This document shows positions 27,708 through 35,390 of a stretch of 64,000 nt of DNA, piece by piece. This DNA comes from JAPOUP01 sp026708635 (GTDB taxonomy: Bacteria; Pseudomonadota; Alphaproteobacteria; Rhodobacterales; Rhodobacteraceae). Positions within the stretch are counted from its first letter, which is position 1; each line of letters opens with the position of its first letter. Position numbers and translations under genes: made by a program. The notes under the pieces were generated by a model. That model ran no database searches. It was not told the DNA's origin and was given only the letters and a program-made list of their open reading frames with translations. The stretch is from NCBI GenBank assembly GCA_965200115.1, contig OZ241336.1, forward strand, positions 3,968,001 through 4,032,000, read 5' to 3'.

Positions 27708-28357
27708 TTCCGCATCTCCGTTACGATGACGATACTAGCTGACGTGGTATCGTGCGCCCGCGGTCCCATGACGCACGAGGAACGTCGGATCGATGGCCCG
27801 CACGCCCGTGCATGCATTTTGTTGAGCCTCTAAGGTATAGGCGGCACAGATTGCTAAAAACCGGTGAAGAGCACAAATTGTTGACTTTGCGCCGTTGCTT
27901 ACATCCTTCCCGAGGGAATGGAGGCAATGGGAGATTTCTACGGGTTCCGCTGGTGGCCCGTGCCCGGCTGAACGAACTTGCGGATCTCTCAGACGTTGCG
28001 CTGATGCCCCCTGCCCCGGCTCCACAGCGAAGGACATTTCGGCCCCACAGTATTACGATGTGTTGACCGAGCAGTTCAAGAAAGCCATGGACGACCATAT
28101 GATGACACAGTATGGGCTGCGTGTGTTTGGGGGGGGGTCGAAGAGGACTGAATGTTCCGCCCGGCCCATACCTTGGCGGATGTGTTGAGGCTTGCCCAAG
28201 GAAAGCGTATCCCGGGCACGGACATGTCTCTCCCCTCTTCATTTGGTGTGGTAACCAACCATGAGTCGTTTTGCTGCGCGTCATACAAACTCACCAGCTT
28301 CAAAGGTATGTATCGTATTTGCGCCCCGGGCGGCAAGTGAAGGGTATAGCCCAGATT
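27708..28357. other. Gap inside the RiPP cluster between the ycaO-type gene and the HlyD gene
   Basis: No convincing gene on either strand. A plus-strand stretch at about 28040-28130 reads YYDVLTEQFKKAMDDHMM, which looks protein-like but has no start or ribosome binding site and may be a remnant. A G9 run lies at 28129-28137. The gap probably holds a second promoter for the export genes. Confidence 0.35.
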
Positions 28358-30700
28358 TTACCCGATTACCGGTGCCATGTTGATTTCGGCTTCGGAAATG
28401 CGACACTCGCGCCACCCCATCTCGACCGGAACGTCGAACAGGCGTCCCGGTGCCAGACGCGCCCAATAGTGGCGCATGCCGGGCACGATCACCCGCGCTA
28501 CCGGCATGCCGATATCGGGGCGTGTCTGATCCAGCACGAGGAACTCCATGCCCTTGGCCTCGACCAGCGCAATGCATCGCTCCAGGTCTTCCCGTAGGTC
28601 ATCGCGCTCGGCCGTGGGGGGGGGCGGGTAGCTGGACCCACGCCGCGCCAGCATGTCTGTCGCTGGCACAAGATAGGGCTGGTTCTCGATCGTCGCATTG
28701 CGCCACCACGTTAGGCACTGCGGGTCGTCGACCTGATAGCCAGCGCCTCCCGGGCCCGTGCCTTGGACCCAATTGAGGAACTGGTTCAGTTCGCACACCG
28801 CGCGGAGAACGCCAATATGGGGATCCATGTGCGCCCCGGCACCATAGACGATGTCTTCCGCTTTCCCATCCGTCCGGCGCGAGAGGGCGACAAAGGCTGG
28901 AATCCCGAAGTCTCCGGTGACGTCAAGTACCCACAGGTCGCGGTTCAGGCCGCGGTAGTAGTCGCGCGCCTTCGCTAGGTACGCATCATCAAAGCTTTCC
29001 AGATCCACTTCGGGCATGCGCAGCTGGTTGTACCACCATACCGCGAAGGCGTCGCGTTCCACCAGTTCGAAGAACCCCTGCAGTATCGCTTCCTCCAGCG
29101 TGTTTCCGGCCGCACAACCGTTAGAATCCGCGACAAAATCCTTAACGCCTCGATTGTCGGTCGATTTTCCGTAGTAAAGCAGGGAGGTAGGAAGATACCG
29201 CGGGCAGTCACCGGTCAGTGACCATACCGGCGACCAGTCCATCTCCGCATCAGGATCAAGACGCGGTGGAACGACGTTGTAGGGATGACCGCTCGCGTTG
29301 ATCCTGTCGGCGTCATCAAGCTGGGCCTCACTGAACAGCTGCACGCTGTTTGGATGTATGGCTTCGGACCCGCCGTCCACGGAGAAGTCGATGTACCGTC
29401 TCCGGAAGCGAATCTCGTCTCCGTGGTAGGCACCGCAGTAGCGTTCCAACGCTTCGCAGAGGGCGCTCGCCTCTGACTGGCTTGGCGTGCTGCCTTTTCC
29501 GGCGCTTTTGGTCCTCAGGCTGAGGCGCAGCACGTTCAGCGCCCGGTTCTTGAGTGCTAGATTGCTGCCGGCCCAGTGAACATTGAGCCAAGGGTCGGAG
29601 TCGCTGGTCATGCGCCTCAACCATGTTACCACGCCTGCAATCGGATCAACCAGATTACGGTACCTAGCGAGAGTCGACTCCGGCGTGACCGAGCGGACGC
29701 CGCCGCTGTTGCGTAGGCTCTTCGGGCTACTCGTAAGTCGCACTGGAACCAACTGCCGGTCACTGCGATAAAGTGACTCGTCCCCGCAGACGGAGCATTG
29801 CGGACGGCGCATGACCGTGTGCCGGGCAAGCGAGAACTCGAAGTTATCAAACGAGACCGCCTGCTCATGTATGGGGGCGGCTTTGCCGAGCACCAGCCAT
29901 TTAACGAGCTCGGTCGCGGCCAGGCCGAGAACCACGTCCAGACTGGCGGGTGCGGCGGCCTTGGGCACTAGGGATATGTCACCGTCTGTCGCGTTACGTA
30001 GGAAATTGTGGATTTCCTGATTGCCGCTCAGGCGGTAGGTGAGGCAGGCCCAGCACGGGCCATGCTCCCCTGGACGAAAAACCGGGCCAAACAATGGTTG
30101 CATCCCTATGGACCTTACCAGCATCCACGGCTTACCAGACGCGATATGCCGCCGATTTGTCTCGGCGTGCCGCTCATCTAAATAGTCGTCGCAGACAATT
30201 ACGGAGAGCGTTGCGGCGCTCGCGTCGTCGGTCAAGGCGGCGTTAAGGGATGCAAGCCGCTGGGCGAAGCCGCCGGTATCTCCGTAAACTGCCACGCGGG
30301 ACGCCGCGAGGCGCTCCTCGGCGAATCGGGGGGAGGCGCCGAGCGACGTCCAGAACGCCGCAACACCATTTTTGAGGCCGTGTTCGCCGGAGACGACATA
30401 TCCTTTGGACACCAGCGCGACGAGCGCTTTGCGGATACTTGGTTCCCGATGCCCCGCCTCGATGCCGCTTACGATTTCGGCATAAGTGCGGCGACCGTCA
30501 AGAAGTGGCAACAGATCGGGGTAGATTGTCCCGTGCAGCAACGTGTTGGCGGTCTCCGACACTAGGAACACCTGCCGGTCGTCCAAAGCGTGGAATCCGA
30601 AGTGTGGCAGTAGCGTCGGCCTCTCAACAAGGCCGGTGTCTTTGGCGGTTTTGTGGATGACCCTTCGCGGGACAGGCGCTGACTGTGAAGTACCGGACAA
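28358..30700 (-). CDS. Fused TOMM cyclodehydratase: leader-binding/E1-like part plus YcaO domain
   Basis: 780-residue enzyme expected to convert Cys (or Ser/Thr) of the precursor core to azolines using ATP. Residues about 28-108 form a RiPP-recognition-like domain (ERPTLLPHF, LLPLLDGRRTYAEIV) and about 130-320 an Ocin-ThiF/E1-like domain with a structural zinc site, C216/C219 (CWAC) and C302/C305 (CSVC). The YcaO domain occupies about 345-780, with the ATP-binding segment SEASALCEALERYCG and QGFFELVERDAF. The C-terminus ends NMAPVIG and lacks the PxPxP tail usual in azoline-forming YcaO enzymes. The only in-frame start is TTG 30700, without a clear Shine-Dalgarno; an in-frame TAG precedes it. 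A C9 tract (28616-28624) lies in the coding sequence. Members of this fused family are TOMM C/D proteins. Confidence 0.9.
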   Translation of the reverse strand: MSGTSQSAPVPRRVIHKTAKDTGLVERPTLLPHFGFHALDDRQVFLVSETANTLLHGTIYPDLLPLLDGRRTYAEIVSGIEAGHREPSIRKALVALVSKGYVVSGEHGLKNGVAAFWTSLGASPRFAEERLAASRVAVYGDTGGFAQRLASLNAALTDDASAATLSVIVCDDYLDERHAETNRRHIASGKPWMLVRSIGMQPLFGPVFRPGEHGPCWACLTYRLSGNQEIHNFLRNATDGDISLVPKAAAPASLDVVLGLAATELVKWLVLGKAAPIHEQAVSFDNFEFSLARHTVMRRPQCSVCGDESLYRSDRQLVPVRLTSSPKSLRNSGGVRSVTPESTLARYRNLVDPIAGVVTWLRRMTSDSDPWLNVHWAGSNLALKNRALNVLRLSLRTKSAGKGSTPSQSEASALCEALERYCGAYHGDEIRFRRRYIDFSVDGGSEAIHPNSVQLFSEAQLDDADRINASGHPYNVVPPRLDPDAEMDWSPVWSLTGDCPRYLPTSLLYYGKSTDNRGVKDFVADSNGCAAGNTLEEAILQGFFELVERDAFAVWWYNQLRMPEVDLESFDDAYLAKARDYYRGLNRDLWVLDVTGDFGIPAFVALSRRTDGKAEDIVYGAGAHMDPHIGVLRAVCELNQFLNWVQGTGPGGAGYQVDDPQCLTWWRNATIENQPYLVPATDMLARRGSSYPPPPTAERDDLREDLERCIALVEAKGMEFLVLDQTRPDIGMPVARVIVPGMRHYWARLAPGRLFDVPVEMGWRECRISEAEINMAPVIG

Positions 30701-30712
30701 TTGTGGACACGT

Positions 30713-30859
30713 CTAGCGGATACAGTATAGCGGCCCAGACCGGCCAGAATGGTCATAAATGCAACGGCCCCCGCTTAATAGCATTAACTCTAGGACAGGT
30801 TTCGTCCCGTAAGGAAACAGCGCGGCCAGCGTATCCTTAAGTATCTGTTTATCATGCAT
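30713..30859 (-). CDS. Small open frame ending in Gly-Gly-Arg-Cys...; possible second precursor-like peptide
   Basis: A 48-residue frame starts at ATG 30859 with GGAAAAG seven bases upstream and ends at 30713, 12 bases before the TTG start of the cyclodehydratase gene and in the same frame. It reads MHDKQILKDTLAALF at the start and LSGGRCIYDHSGRSG near the end, finishing LYCIR. The Gly-Gly-Arg-Cys order resembles the AAG-Arg-Cys junction of the true precursor at 31193, but the leader does not look like an NHLP leader. It may be chance, a leader ORF coupling translation to ycaO, or a second substrate. Low confidence. Confidence 0.25.
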   Translation of the reverse strand: MHDKQILKDTLAALFPYGTKPVLELMLLSGGRCIYDHSGRSGPLYCIR

Positions 30860-31192
30860 TATGAATCTTTTCCGGTCATATGCAAATTCTGGTACACTTG
30901 ACCGACAATCCGGCGGCACCTGACGGCGCGTTGCGCGAAGCGCTGTCTCTTCCTTCCTGATTTCGGCAGGCTGGCCGGAGGCCAACCCCTTGAGACCGCA
31001 AGCGAGCCCATCCCCGGCATTCAAGGCCGGAACTCGCCGACTGACGCTGATCGCCCTCGCCCGGCTGATGTCAAACGACTGCAAAACGCTCGCCAACAGT
31101 CCGGGCCATCTTCAGAAGAGAGGGGACCTTCTCGCCAACCAGAAGAAAGCCAGCCCTGCATGCCATTGCCCCCTCCCCGACATAGAGAGGGA
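30860..31192. other. Intergenic region between precursor gene and cyclodehydratase gene
   Basis: No further gene recognised. The frame that continues through this region into the small ORF (from 31096) has no family features. No strong T-tailed hairpin was found after the precursor, so read-through from the precursor promoter into ycaO is plausible. Confidence 0.35.
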
Positions 31193-31468
31193 TCAGCAGC
31201 AGCAGCGGCCCGCAGCGATCGCTTCGAGCTGCTCCTCGCTGATTTCGCTCGCCGGCAGGGCCAAGTGAATGTTCTCAGCGTCGCTCTCATGGACCACGAC
31301 ATTGATGTCATCGGGAATGTCCACGCCTAGCTCCTGGGAGATAGCATCCCTCGGATTCGAAGTCAAAATCGCCCGGAAGTCACTATCAATTATAGCCTTT
31401 TCCGTGATCTGGCGGCGCATCTCCTCCGCCGATTGCAGAGGCGTTTCCGCAATAGATTGCCAGTCCAT
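31193..31468 (-). CDS. NHLP (nitrile-hydratase-like leader) RiPP precursor with core Arg-Cys-Cys-Cys
   Basis: 91-residue precursor. Residues 1-87 are a nitrile hydratase alpha-subunit-like leader: helical start, NPRDAISQELGVDIPDDINV (39-58), then VVVHESDAENIHLALPAS, and the end EISEEQLEAIAAG, the acidic helix and small-residue cleavage motif common to NHLP peptides. Cleavage by the C39 peptidase after Ala86-Gly87 would leave only R88-C89-C90-C91. AAGGAG (31476-31481) lies seven bases before the ATG. Clustering with a YcaO cyclodehydratase predicts that one to three cysteines become thiazolines, giving a very small heterocyclic product. Leader family assignment is strong; the cleavage point and modifications are inferred. 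Confidence 0.9.
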   Translation of the reverse strand: MDWQSIAETPLQSAEEMRRQITEKAIIDSDFRAILTSNPRDAISQELGVDIPDDINVVVHESDAENIHLALPASEISEEQLEAIAAGRCCC

Positions 31469-31551
31469 AATTTAGCTCCTTATGCTTAAGGTTTCGACAT
31501 TACACCTCACTACTACCATCACAAATGGTAGCTCGTCAAGAAATTTCTCAG

Positions 31552-31573
31552 CGCGATTAGTAGTTACGGGCTT
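31552..31573 (+). repeat. Left terminal inverted repeat of the IS1595-type element
   Basis: 22 bases (beginning CGCGATTAG, ending TACGGGCTT) that are the exact reverse complement of 34204-34225. The preceding TTTCTCAG is the left copy of the target duplication. Confidence 0.9.
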
Positions 31574-31584
31574 ATCTCCCTCAA

Positions 31585-33279
31585 TCACTCGGGCAGCGGC
31601 AATTTTAGCTGTGCCTGGCCCTTGCCCCCCGCCACCGAAGGCGTCAGGAATCGCTTTCCATCCAAGATTTCCTGAACGGTCAGCATCTGCATTCGCGCGT
31701 ATTTCATTCCCTTGTGTTCAAGATCTCCGGCCTGAGCCATTTCCTTCACGAAATTCCGCATCTTTATGTCTCCCAGTTCGTCCATGACGATCAATCCGGC
31801 CATTTGCGCCGTCTCGCGTTCCAACACCCCGCGAAGATCCCGGACAACTCCAATCCCGACGTTCGCGCCTCCCTTCACTTCAAGAACCATGCTTTGCAAG
31901 TCGCGCTCGCCTTCAAAATCGAAATACAAACGGCCGTCAATTCCGCCGTCGCTTCCCTTCTTGGTCGTCACGAAACCGTCAACCTGCTCAACCGCCCATT
32001 TCTGGAAATGGTACTTGTCGCGCTCCCATAGGTCACGGGCACCCTCAAGGTTGCGCGGCACTCCCTCAATCGTGAAGTGCTTTCCCTCAACCAGTGTGAG
32101 CCTATCGCGAAGCCTGACACCGGCAACGCGCTTGACCGCGTGAATGGCAATGTCGATCCCGACCCATTTCCGGCCAAGATTGTGCGCCGCCTCAATGGTG
32201 GTCGCGCATCCGAAGAAGGGATCGAATACCACGTCACCGGGATTGGAGCTGGCGGAAATGATCCGCTCCAGTAACTCAACGGGTTTCTGGGTATCATAGC
32301 CCAAACGTTCTTTCGCGTTCGCGCCTATGGGCCGGATATCGGAGATTATGTCCTGAACCGGGTTACCTTTCGACACGTTAGCGTATCGCTTGAATCGAGG
32401 GACGAATCCTTTTTTCGGCCAACAGATCAGGCCTTGACGCTCCAGAACGTCAAGCCGTTCCTGGCATGACATTTCCGCATAGCCCTCGGAAAAAACGAAC
32501 CACTCCGGCAACGATCTGTCAGGAGGCAACTCCCAATGCCTTCCCTTGACTGTTGGATCAACGTTTCGCCAGGGCAAACCCGAACTTCCGGTTCGGGTAC
32601 CCGGTCCCGTTAGGTCAATGGGCTGGTAACGACCCTTTCCGTCTCCGTCATTACTTCGGTAATGCTTTTCGAGATAGTCCGGATCATACGCTTCAAGCAC
32701 GCGGTTCCAAACGTAGTTCTTGCCGTTTGTATAGAATAGCAGCACGTCGTGAATCGGCCCCCAGCGTTTCGCGCGGTTGCGCGCGCTGGTTCGCTTCCAT
32801 ATGATTTCATTCCTGAAATTGTCATGCCCGAAAATCGCGTCCATCATTACCTTGATGTAATGGGAAGCCGTCGGATCGCAGTGGAGATAGATTGACCCGG
32901 TTGGCTTGAGAATGCCCCGCATGGGCAGAAGCCGTTGCGTCATGTACACCAGATAGGCCAGCACCCTCGGATTTGTCTTGCGCAGCGCGTTCATCCAAAG
33001 CCGCCAGAATTCCGCCACTTCATCGTCAACGCCGGCTTCCCGCATGAGTGCGGGCATGTGCCTCGCCGCCCGTTCGGTTTCCGCGTCTATGGTCCATGTG
33101 TCGCAAAACGCGTCAATCTGATCGGGCAGCGGCTTTCCGGTTTCGGTCTTGTAAATCGCGTTATAGTCGCGCTGGGAATTGAAGGGCGGATCAAGATAGA
33201 TCAGGTCCACGCTTCCAAGCGTCATTTCCTGCATGATGGTCAGGCAGTCGCCATAATACAGCCGGTTCACGCGAAGCAC
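31585..33279 (-). CDS. Beta-class DNA methyltransferase fused to an Mrr-like nuclease domain (IS passenger)
   Basis: 564 residues. The methyltransferase part carries catalytic motif IV as LDPPF (residues 29-33) before the SAM-binding motif I VVFDPFFGCATT (about 345), the beta-class order typical of N6-adenine or N4-cytosine enzymes; the segment between holds the target-recognition region. The C-terminal part (about 430-530) has GSDGGIDG followed by MVLEVKGG, the D...ExK arrangement of Mrr/PD-(D/E)XK nucleases. It could be a self-contained restriction-modification enzyme carried by the IS, or a methylase that marks the element. Its start overlaps the transposase stop by 13 bases, indicating coupled expression. 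Target site cannot be predicted. Confidence 0.85.
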   Translation of the reverse strand: MLRVNRLYYGDCLTIMQEMTLGSVDLIYLDPPFNSQRDYNAIYKTETGKPLPDQIDAFCDTWTIDAETERAARHMPALMREAGVDDEVAEFWRLWMNALRKTNPRVLAYLVYMTQRLLPMRGILKPTGSIYLHCDPTASHYIKVMMDAIFGHDNFRNEIIWKRTSARNRAKRWGPIHDVLLFYTNGKNYVWNRVLEAYDPDYLEKHYRSNDGDGKGRYQPIDLTGPGTRTGSSGLPWRNVDPTVKGRHWELPPDRSLPEWFVFSEGYAEMSCQERLDVLERQGLICWPKKGFVPRFKRYANVSKGNPVQDIISDIRPIGANAKERLGYDTQKPVELLERIISASSNPGDVVFDPFFGCATTIEAAHNLGRKWVGIDIAIHAVKRVAGVRLRDRLTLVEGKHFTIEGVPRNLEGARDLWERDKYHFQKWAVEQVDGFVTTKKGSDGGIDGRLYFDFEGERDLQSMVLEVKGGANVGIGVVRDLRGVLERETAQMAGLIVMDELGDIKMRNFVKEMAQAGDLEHKGMKYARMQMLTVQEILDGKRFLTPSVAGGKGQAQLKLPLPE

Positions 33280-34151
33280 TCCCGCATGAACGTTCCCAAG
33301 CCGTTCGGATTCTTGCGCTGGTTATACTTCCAGGTGCTTTCCGCGACGTAGAGCGGCATCCACTGGGTCGAATAGTGATGGTGCGATCCATACCAAGCGC
33401 GCTTGACCAGTGACCAGAAACCTTCAAACGTGTTGGTATGGGTTTTTCCGTCGGCATAGCGTTCCTTGTGGTTCACCATCGCCGACTGATAGACCCTCTG
33501 GGCCTTGTTGTACCCCTTGTATTCGTCGGTGATCAGAAGCGATCCCTGCGGATCAACGTATTCCCTGAGGAATGCCAGTATTCCCTTCGCGCTCAGGTCA
33601 TGCGCGACTCTGGCAACGACTGCCCCCCCCCCCCCCCCCCCCTCGACGGCACCTATGAAAGCGGTTTTCCTGGTTCCGCGGCCGCGCTTGTTCGGGGTAT
33701 CGTCATCGCGCCTGTTCCTCTTGCGCGGCTTTCCGCCAACATAGGTTTCGTCGGCCTCGACTATGCCCTGAAGCATGTCGCGATCGCTCGTCAGCATGGC
33801 GGCGCGAATGCGCTGCATAAGGAACCAGGCGGTTTTCTGGTTCAGGTCAAGATCACGGGCCATCTGGCAACTGGACAGGCTTTTCTTGGCGTTGACCATC
33901 AGGCCAATGGCGAAAAACCATTTCTGCAACGGAACCTTGGTCTTCTCGAATATGGAGCCGGACAGTACGTTGAAGCTGGAATTGCAGTCATGGCAGTTCC
34001 AGCGGCCCACGCGATGTTTTTCCTGCTTCCTCGCGACATGGGCCGATCCGCAGTGCGGGCAATGGGTTTCGCCGCCCCAGCGCACCTTTTCCAGATGGGC
34101 GATGCAGGCTTCCTGATCGGGGTAGCGGGTGAATACGGTCAGCAGGTTCAT
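33267..34151 (-). CDS. IS1595-family transposase (ISXO2-like)
   Basis: 294-residue DDE transposase. An N-terminal zinc ribbon (CPHCGS and CHDCNSSFNVLSGS) is followed by the ISXO2-like catalytic core with VEADETYVGGK (first Asp), LLITDEYKGY (second Asp) and the NTFEGFWSLVKRAWYGSHHH segment around the last acidic residue and HH. The frame is open throughout. A 20-base homopolymer in the middle encodes six consecutive Gly (GAVEGGGGGGAV), where relatives have a short variable linker; it is in frame now but should be prone to slippage. The coding region ends inside the downstream methyltransferase gene. Confidence 0.9.
   Translation of the reverse strand: MNLLTVFTRYPDQEACIAHLEKVRWGGETHCPHCGSAHVARKQEKHRVGRWNCHDCNSSFNVLSGSIFEKTKVPLQKWFFAIGLMVNAKKSLSSCQMARDLDLNQKTAWFLMQRIRAAMLTSDRDMLQGIVEADETYVGGKPRKRNRRDDDTPNKRGRGTRKTAFIGAVEGGGGGGAVVARVAHDLSAKGILAFLREYVDPQGSLLITDEYKGYNKAQRVYQSAMVNHKERYADGKTHTNTFEGFWSLVKRAWYGSHHHYSTQWMPLYVAESTWKYNQRKNPNGLGTFMRECFA
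33623..33642 (+). repeat. C20 homopolymer tract inside the IS1595 transposase gene
   Basis: Twenty consecutive C on the plus strand (G20 in the coding strand). Tracts this long slip readily during replication, so gain or loss of a base would switch the transposase off. It is also a place where sequencing errors are common, so its exact length should be treated with caution. Confidence 0.85.
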
Positions 34152-34203
34152 GGCGTGTCTCCTTCCAGTGATTCGGAGACTAGCCTAGCCGGATCTGGAT
34201 TGC

Positions 34204-34225
34204 AAGCCCGTAACTACTAATCGCG
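34204..34225 (-). repeat. Right terminal inverted repeat of the IS1595-type element
   Basis: Exact reverse complement of 31552-31573. Followed by TTTTTCAG, the right copy of the 8-bp target duplication. Confidence 0.9.
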
Positions 34226-34233
34226 TTTTTCAG

Positions 34234-34948
34234 ACCGAAGCGTTTGCGCTGCAGCGCTTTTTGACGGTGCCGGCGGCTGCCAACGCGATCCGCGCATCGG
34301 AATCCCGGCCCGACCGGCCGTTCCGGCGCCCGGAATGCTCCAAATGACGGGGAAGGCGACGATAGACGACTTTGCTCTCTCTTCGTTCCCCATTTCGGGC
34401 TGCTGAGCTCCAGAAGTCCCTTAGACGGAACTTCCAGTCGTTGATCTGTCCCTTTTTCCATCCAACGCGCTGGGGCGCAACGGTTTTCCGCCGTCCGCGG
34501 GGTGCCATCCGCGGGATTTCCGCTTACATAAGAAAGCCCTGGAATTCGCCGATCCCGTCATATAAATACAGTGGAGGGACAGGTGAACGCTTACATAAGC
34601 GTTCCCTCCGAATCGACGTGATCCCAAACCAGGCTCCGCGGGCGAGGCCGTTCGAGCCGCCCGGAATTGACCCGGACCGCGATGCTTGCATAAGCGTGAC
34701 AGCCTGAATCCGGACGAAACCCCGGTCACACATGGCCGAAACCGCCTTCCAGGCCAGTGAAGTTCCGCTTAGACTTCAGCGGCGGGCCGTGCATCGTCGA
34801 ACTTCGGTTTCTGTGCCCAGAAACGCATTGCCCAACGCCGAAATAGGCGATCTGCTTCTGCCAGCGACATATCGGGCTGTATGTCACTCCGTGCGTGATT
34901 TCAGGGCCTGATTTGGCCTCCGTCGAATGACCGGAGCCGTGCCGACGG
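34234..34948. other. Non-coding or decayed region with short palindromes
   Basis: No gene recognised. If the IS1595-type element is removed, this stretch lies directly upstream of the RiPP precursor and may hold its original promoter. It contains three related palindromic sites (see the repeat at 34585). Confidence 0.4.
34585..34604. repeat. Perfect 20-bp palindrome GAACGCTTAC/ATAAGCGTTC with two relatives nearby
   Basis: Nine-base arms (GAACGCTTA/TAAGCGTTC) around a CA centre, itself nested in a GGAGGG...CCCTCC pair. Related cores occur at 34521-34532 (CGCTTACATAAG) and 34684-34696 (GCTTGCATAAGCG). The half CGCTTAC equals the IS66-type end at 1687-1693, so these may be remnants of mobile-element ends or recombination sites. 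Function unknown. Confidence 0.5.
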
Positions 34949-35390
34949 CTATCCGACCATGCGGTATCCGTCATGGGTGATGATCCAAAATCTGTCGGTG
35001 ACGGACTCCGCTATCCACTCCCGTTCCAGTTGGAGGGTTTCGCCAAGAAACCCGAGGACCGCCTCGGTGAACCGCCGGAAGCCCGCATGGAACCGGTTGT
35101 GCGTTACGTGGCGGTGCATGCCCCCATAGCCGCTCGATGGGATTAAGGCGCGGCGCGCAGGGAGGCGGGAAACGCGGCCGGACGCGGCGCTCCGATCTCT
35201 CCGGGAAGGGTTCGGCGTCTTCTCGTGACGGTAGCGGGCGTTATCGATCAAGACATGGATCGTCCCGCTCCCGGGGCGGTGAAGCTCCAGTCTTTCGAAC
35301 AGGCCCGTGTCGTCTCCGCGTCGGTCCCGTGTCCGCGCATGATCGCCAGTAGCGCATGGTACCGCTCCGGCGTCAGGATGGAGCAGTCCC
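34949..35390 (-). pseudogene. IS630-type transposase remnant
   Basis: C-terminal part of an IS630-family DDE transposase in broken frames. HVLIDNARYRHEK (the second catalytic Asp) is in one frame, APRLNPIERLWG (third catalytic Glu) in a second, and MHRHVTHN through TDRFWIITHDGYRMVG to a stop at 34949 in the first again. Two single-base shifts, around 35110-35190, account for this. The N-terminal half is missing. Debris of this element lies directly downstream of tsf. Confidence 0.75.

Larger units (their letters stand above)
31552..34225. mobile_element. IS1595-type element with passenger methyltransferase-nuclease gene, terminal repeats and target duplication
   Basis: A 2674-bp element bounded by 22-bp perfect inverted repeats (31552-31573 and 34204-34225). 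The flanking 8-mers TTTCTCAG (31544-31551) and TTTTTCAG (34226-34233) differ at one base and fit the 8-bp target duplication known for IS1595-family elements. Inside are a transposase (33267-34151) and a DNA methyltransferase-nuclease fusion (31585-33279), both minus strand and both reaching close to the ends. IS1595-family elements with passenger genes are known. The near-identical duplication and intact genes suggest a fairly recent insertion. Confidence 0.85.

Noticed and set aside
27895..28188. Plus-strand frame in the RiPP cluster gap containing a protein-like segment
   Set aside because: No start signal, opposite strand to the cluster, and the rest of the frame is feature-less; at most a remnant.
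30713..31096. A 127-residue minus-strand open frame between the precursor and ycaO genes
   Set aside because: Only the last 48 codons have a plausible start and ribosome binding site; the upstream part has no features and reads like non-coding sequence.
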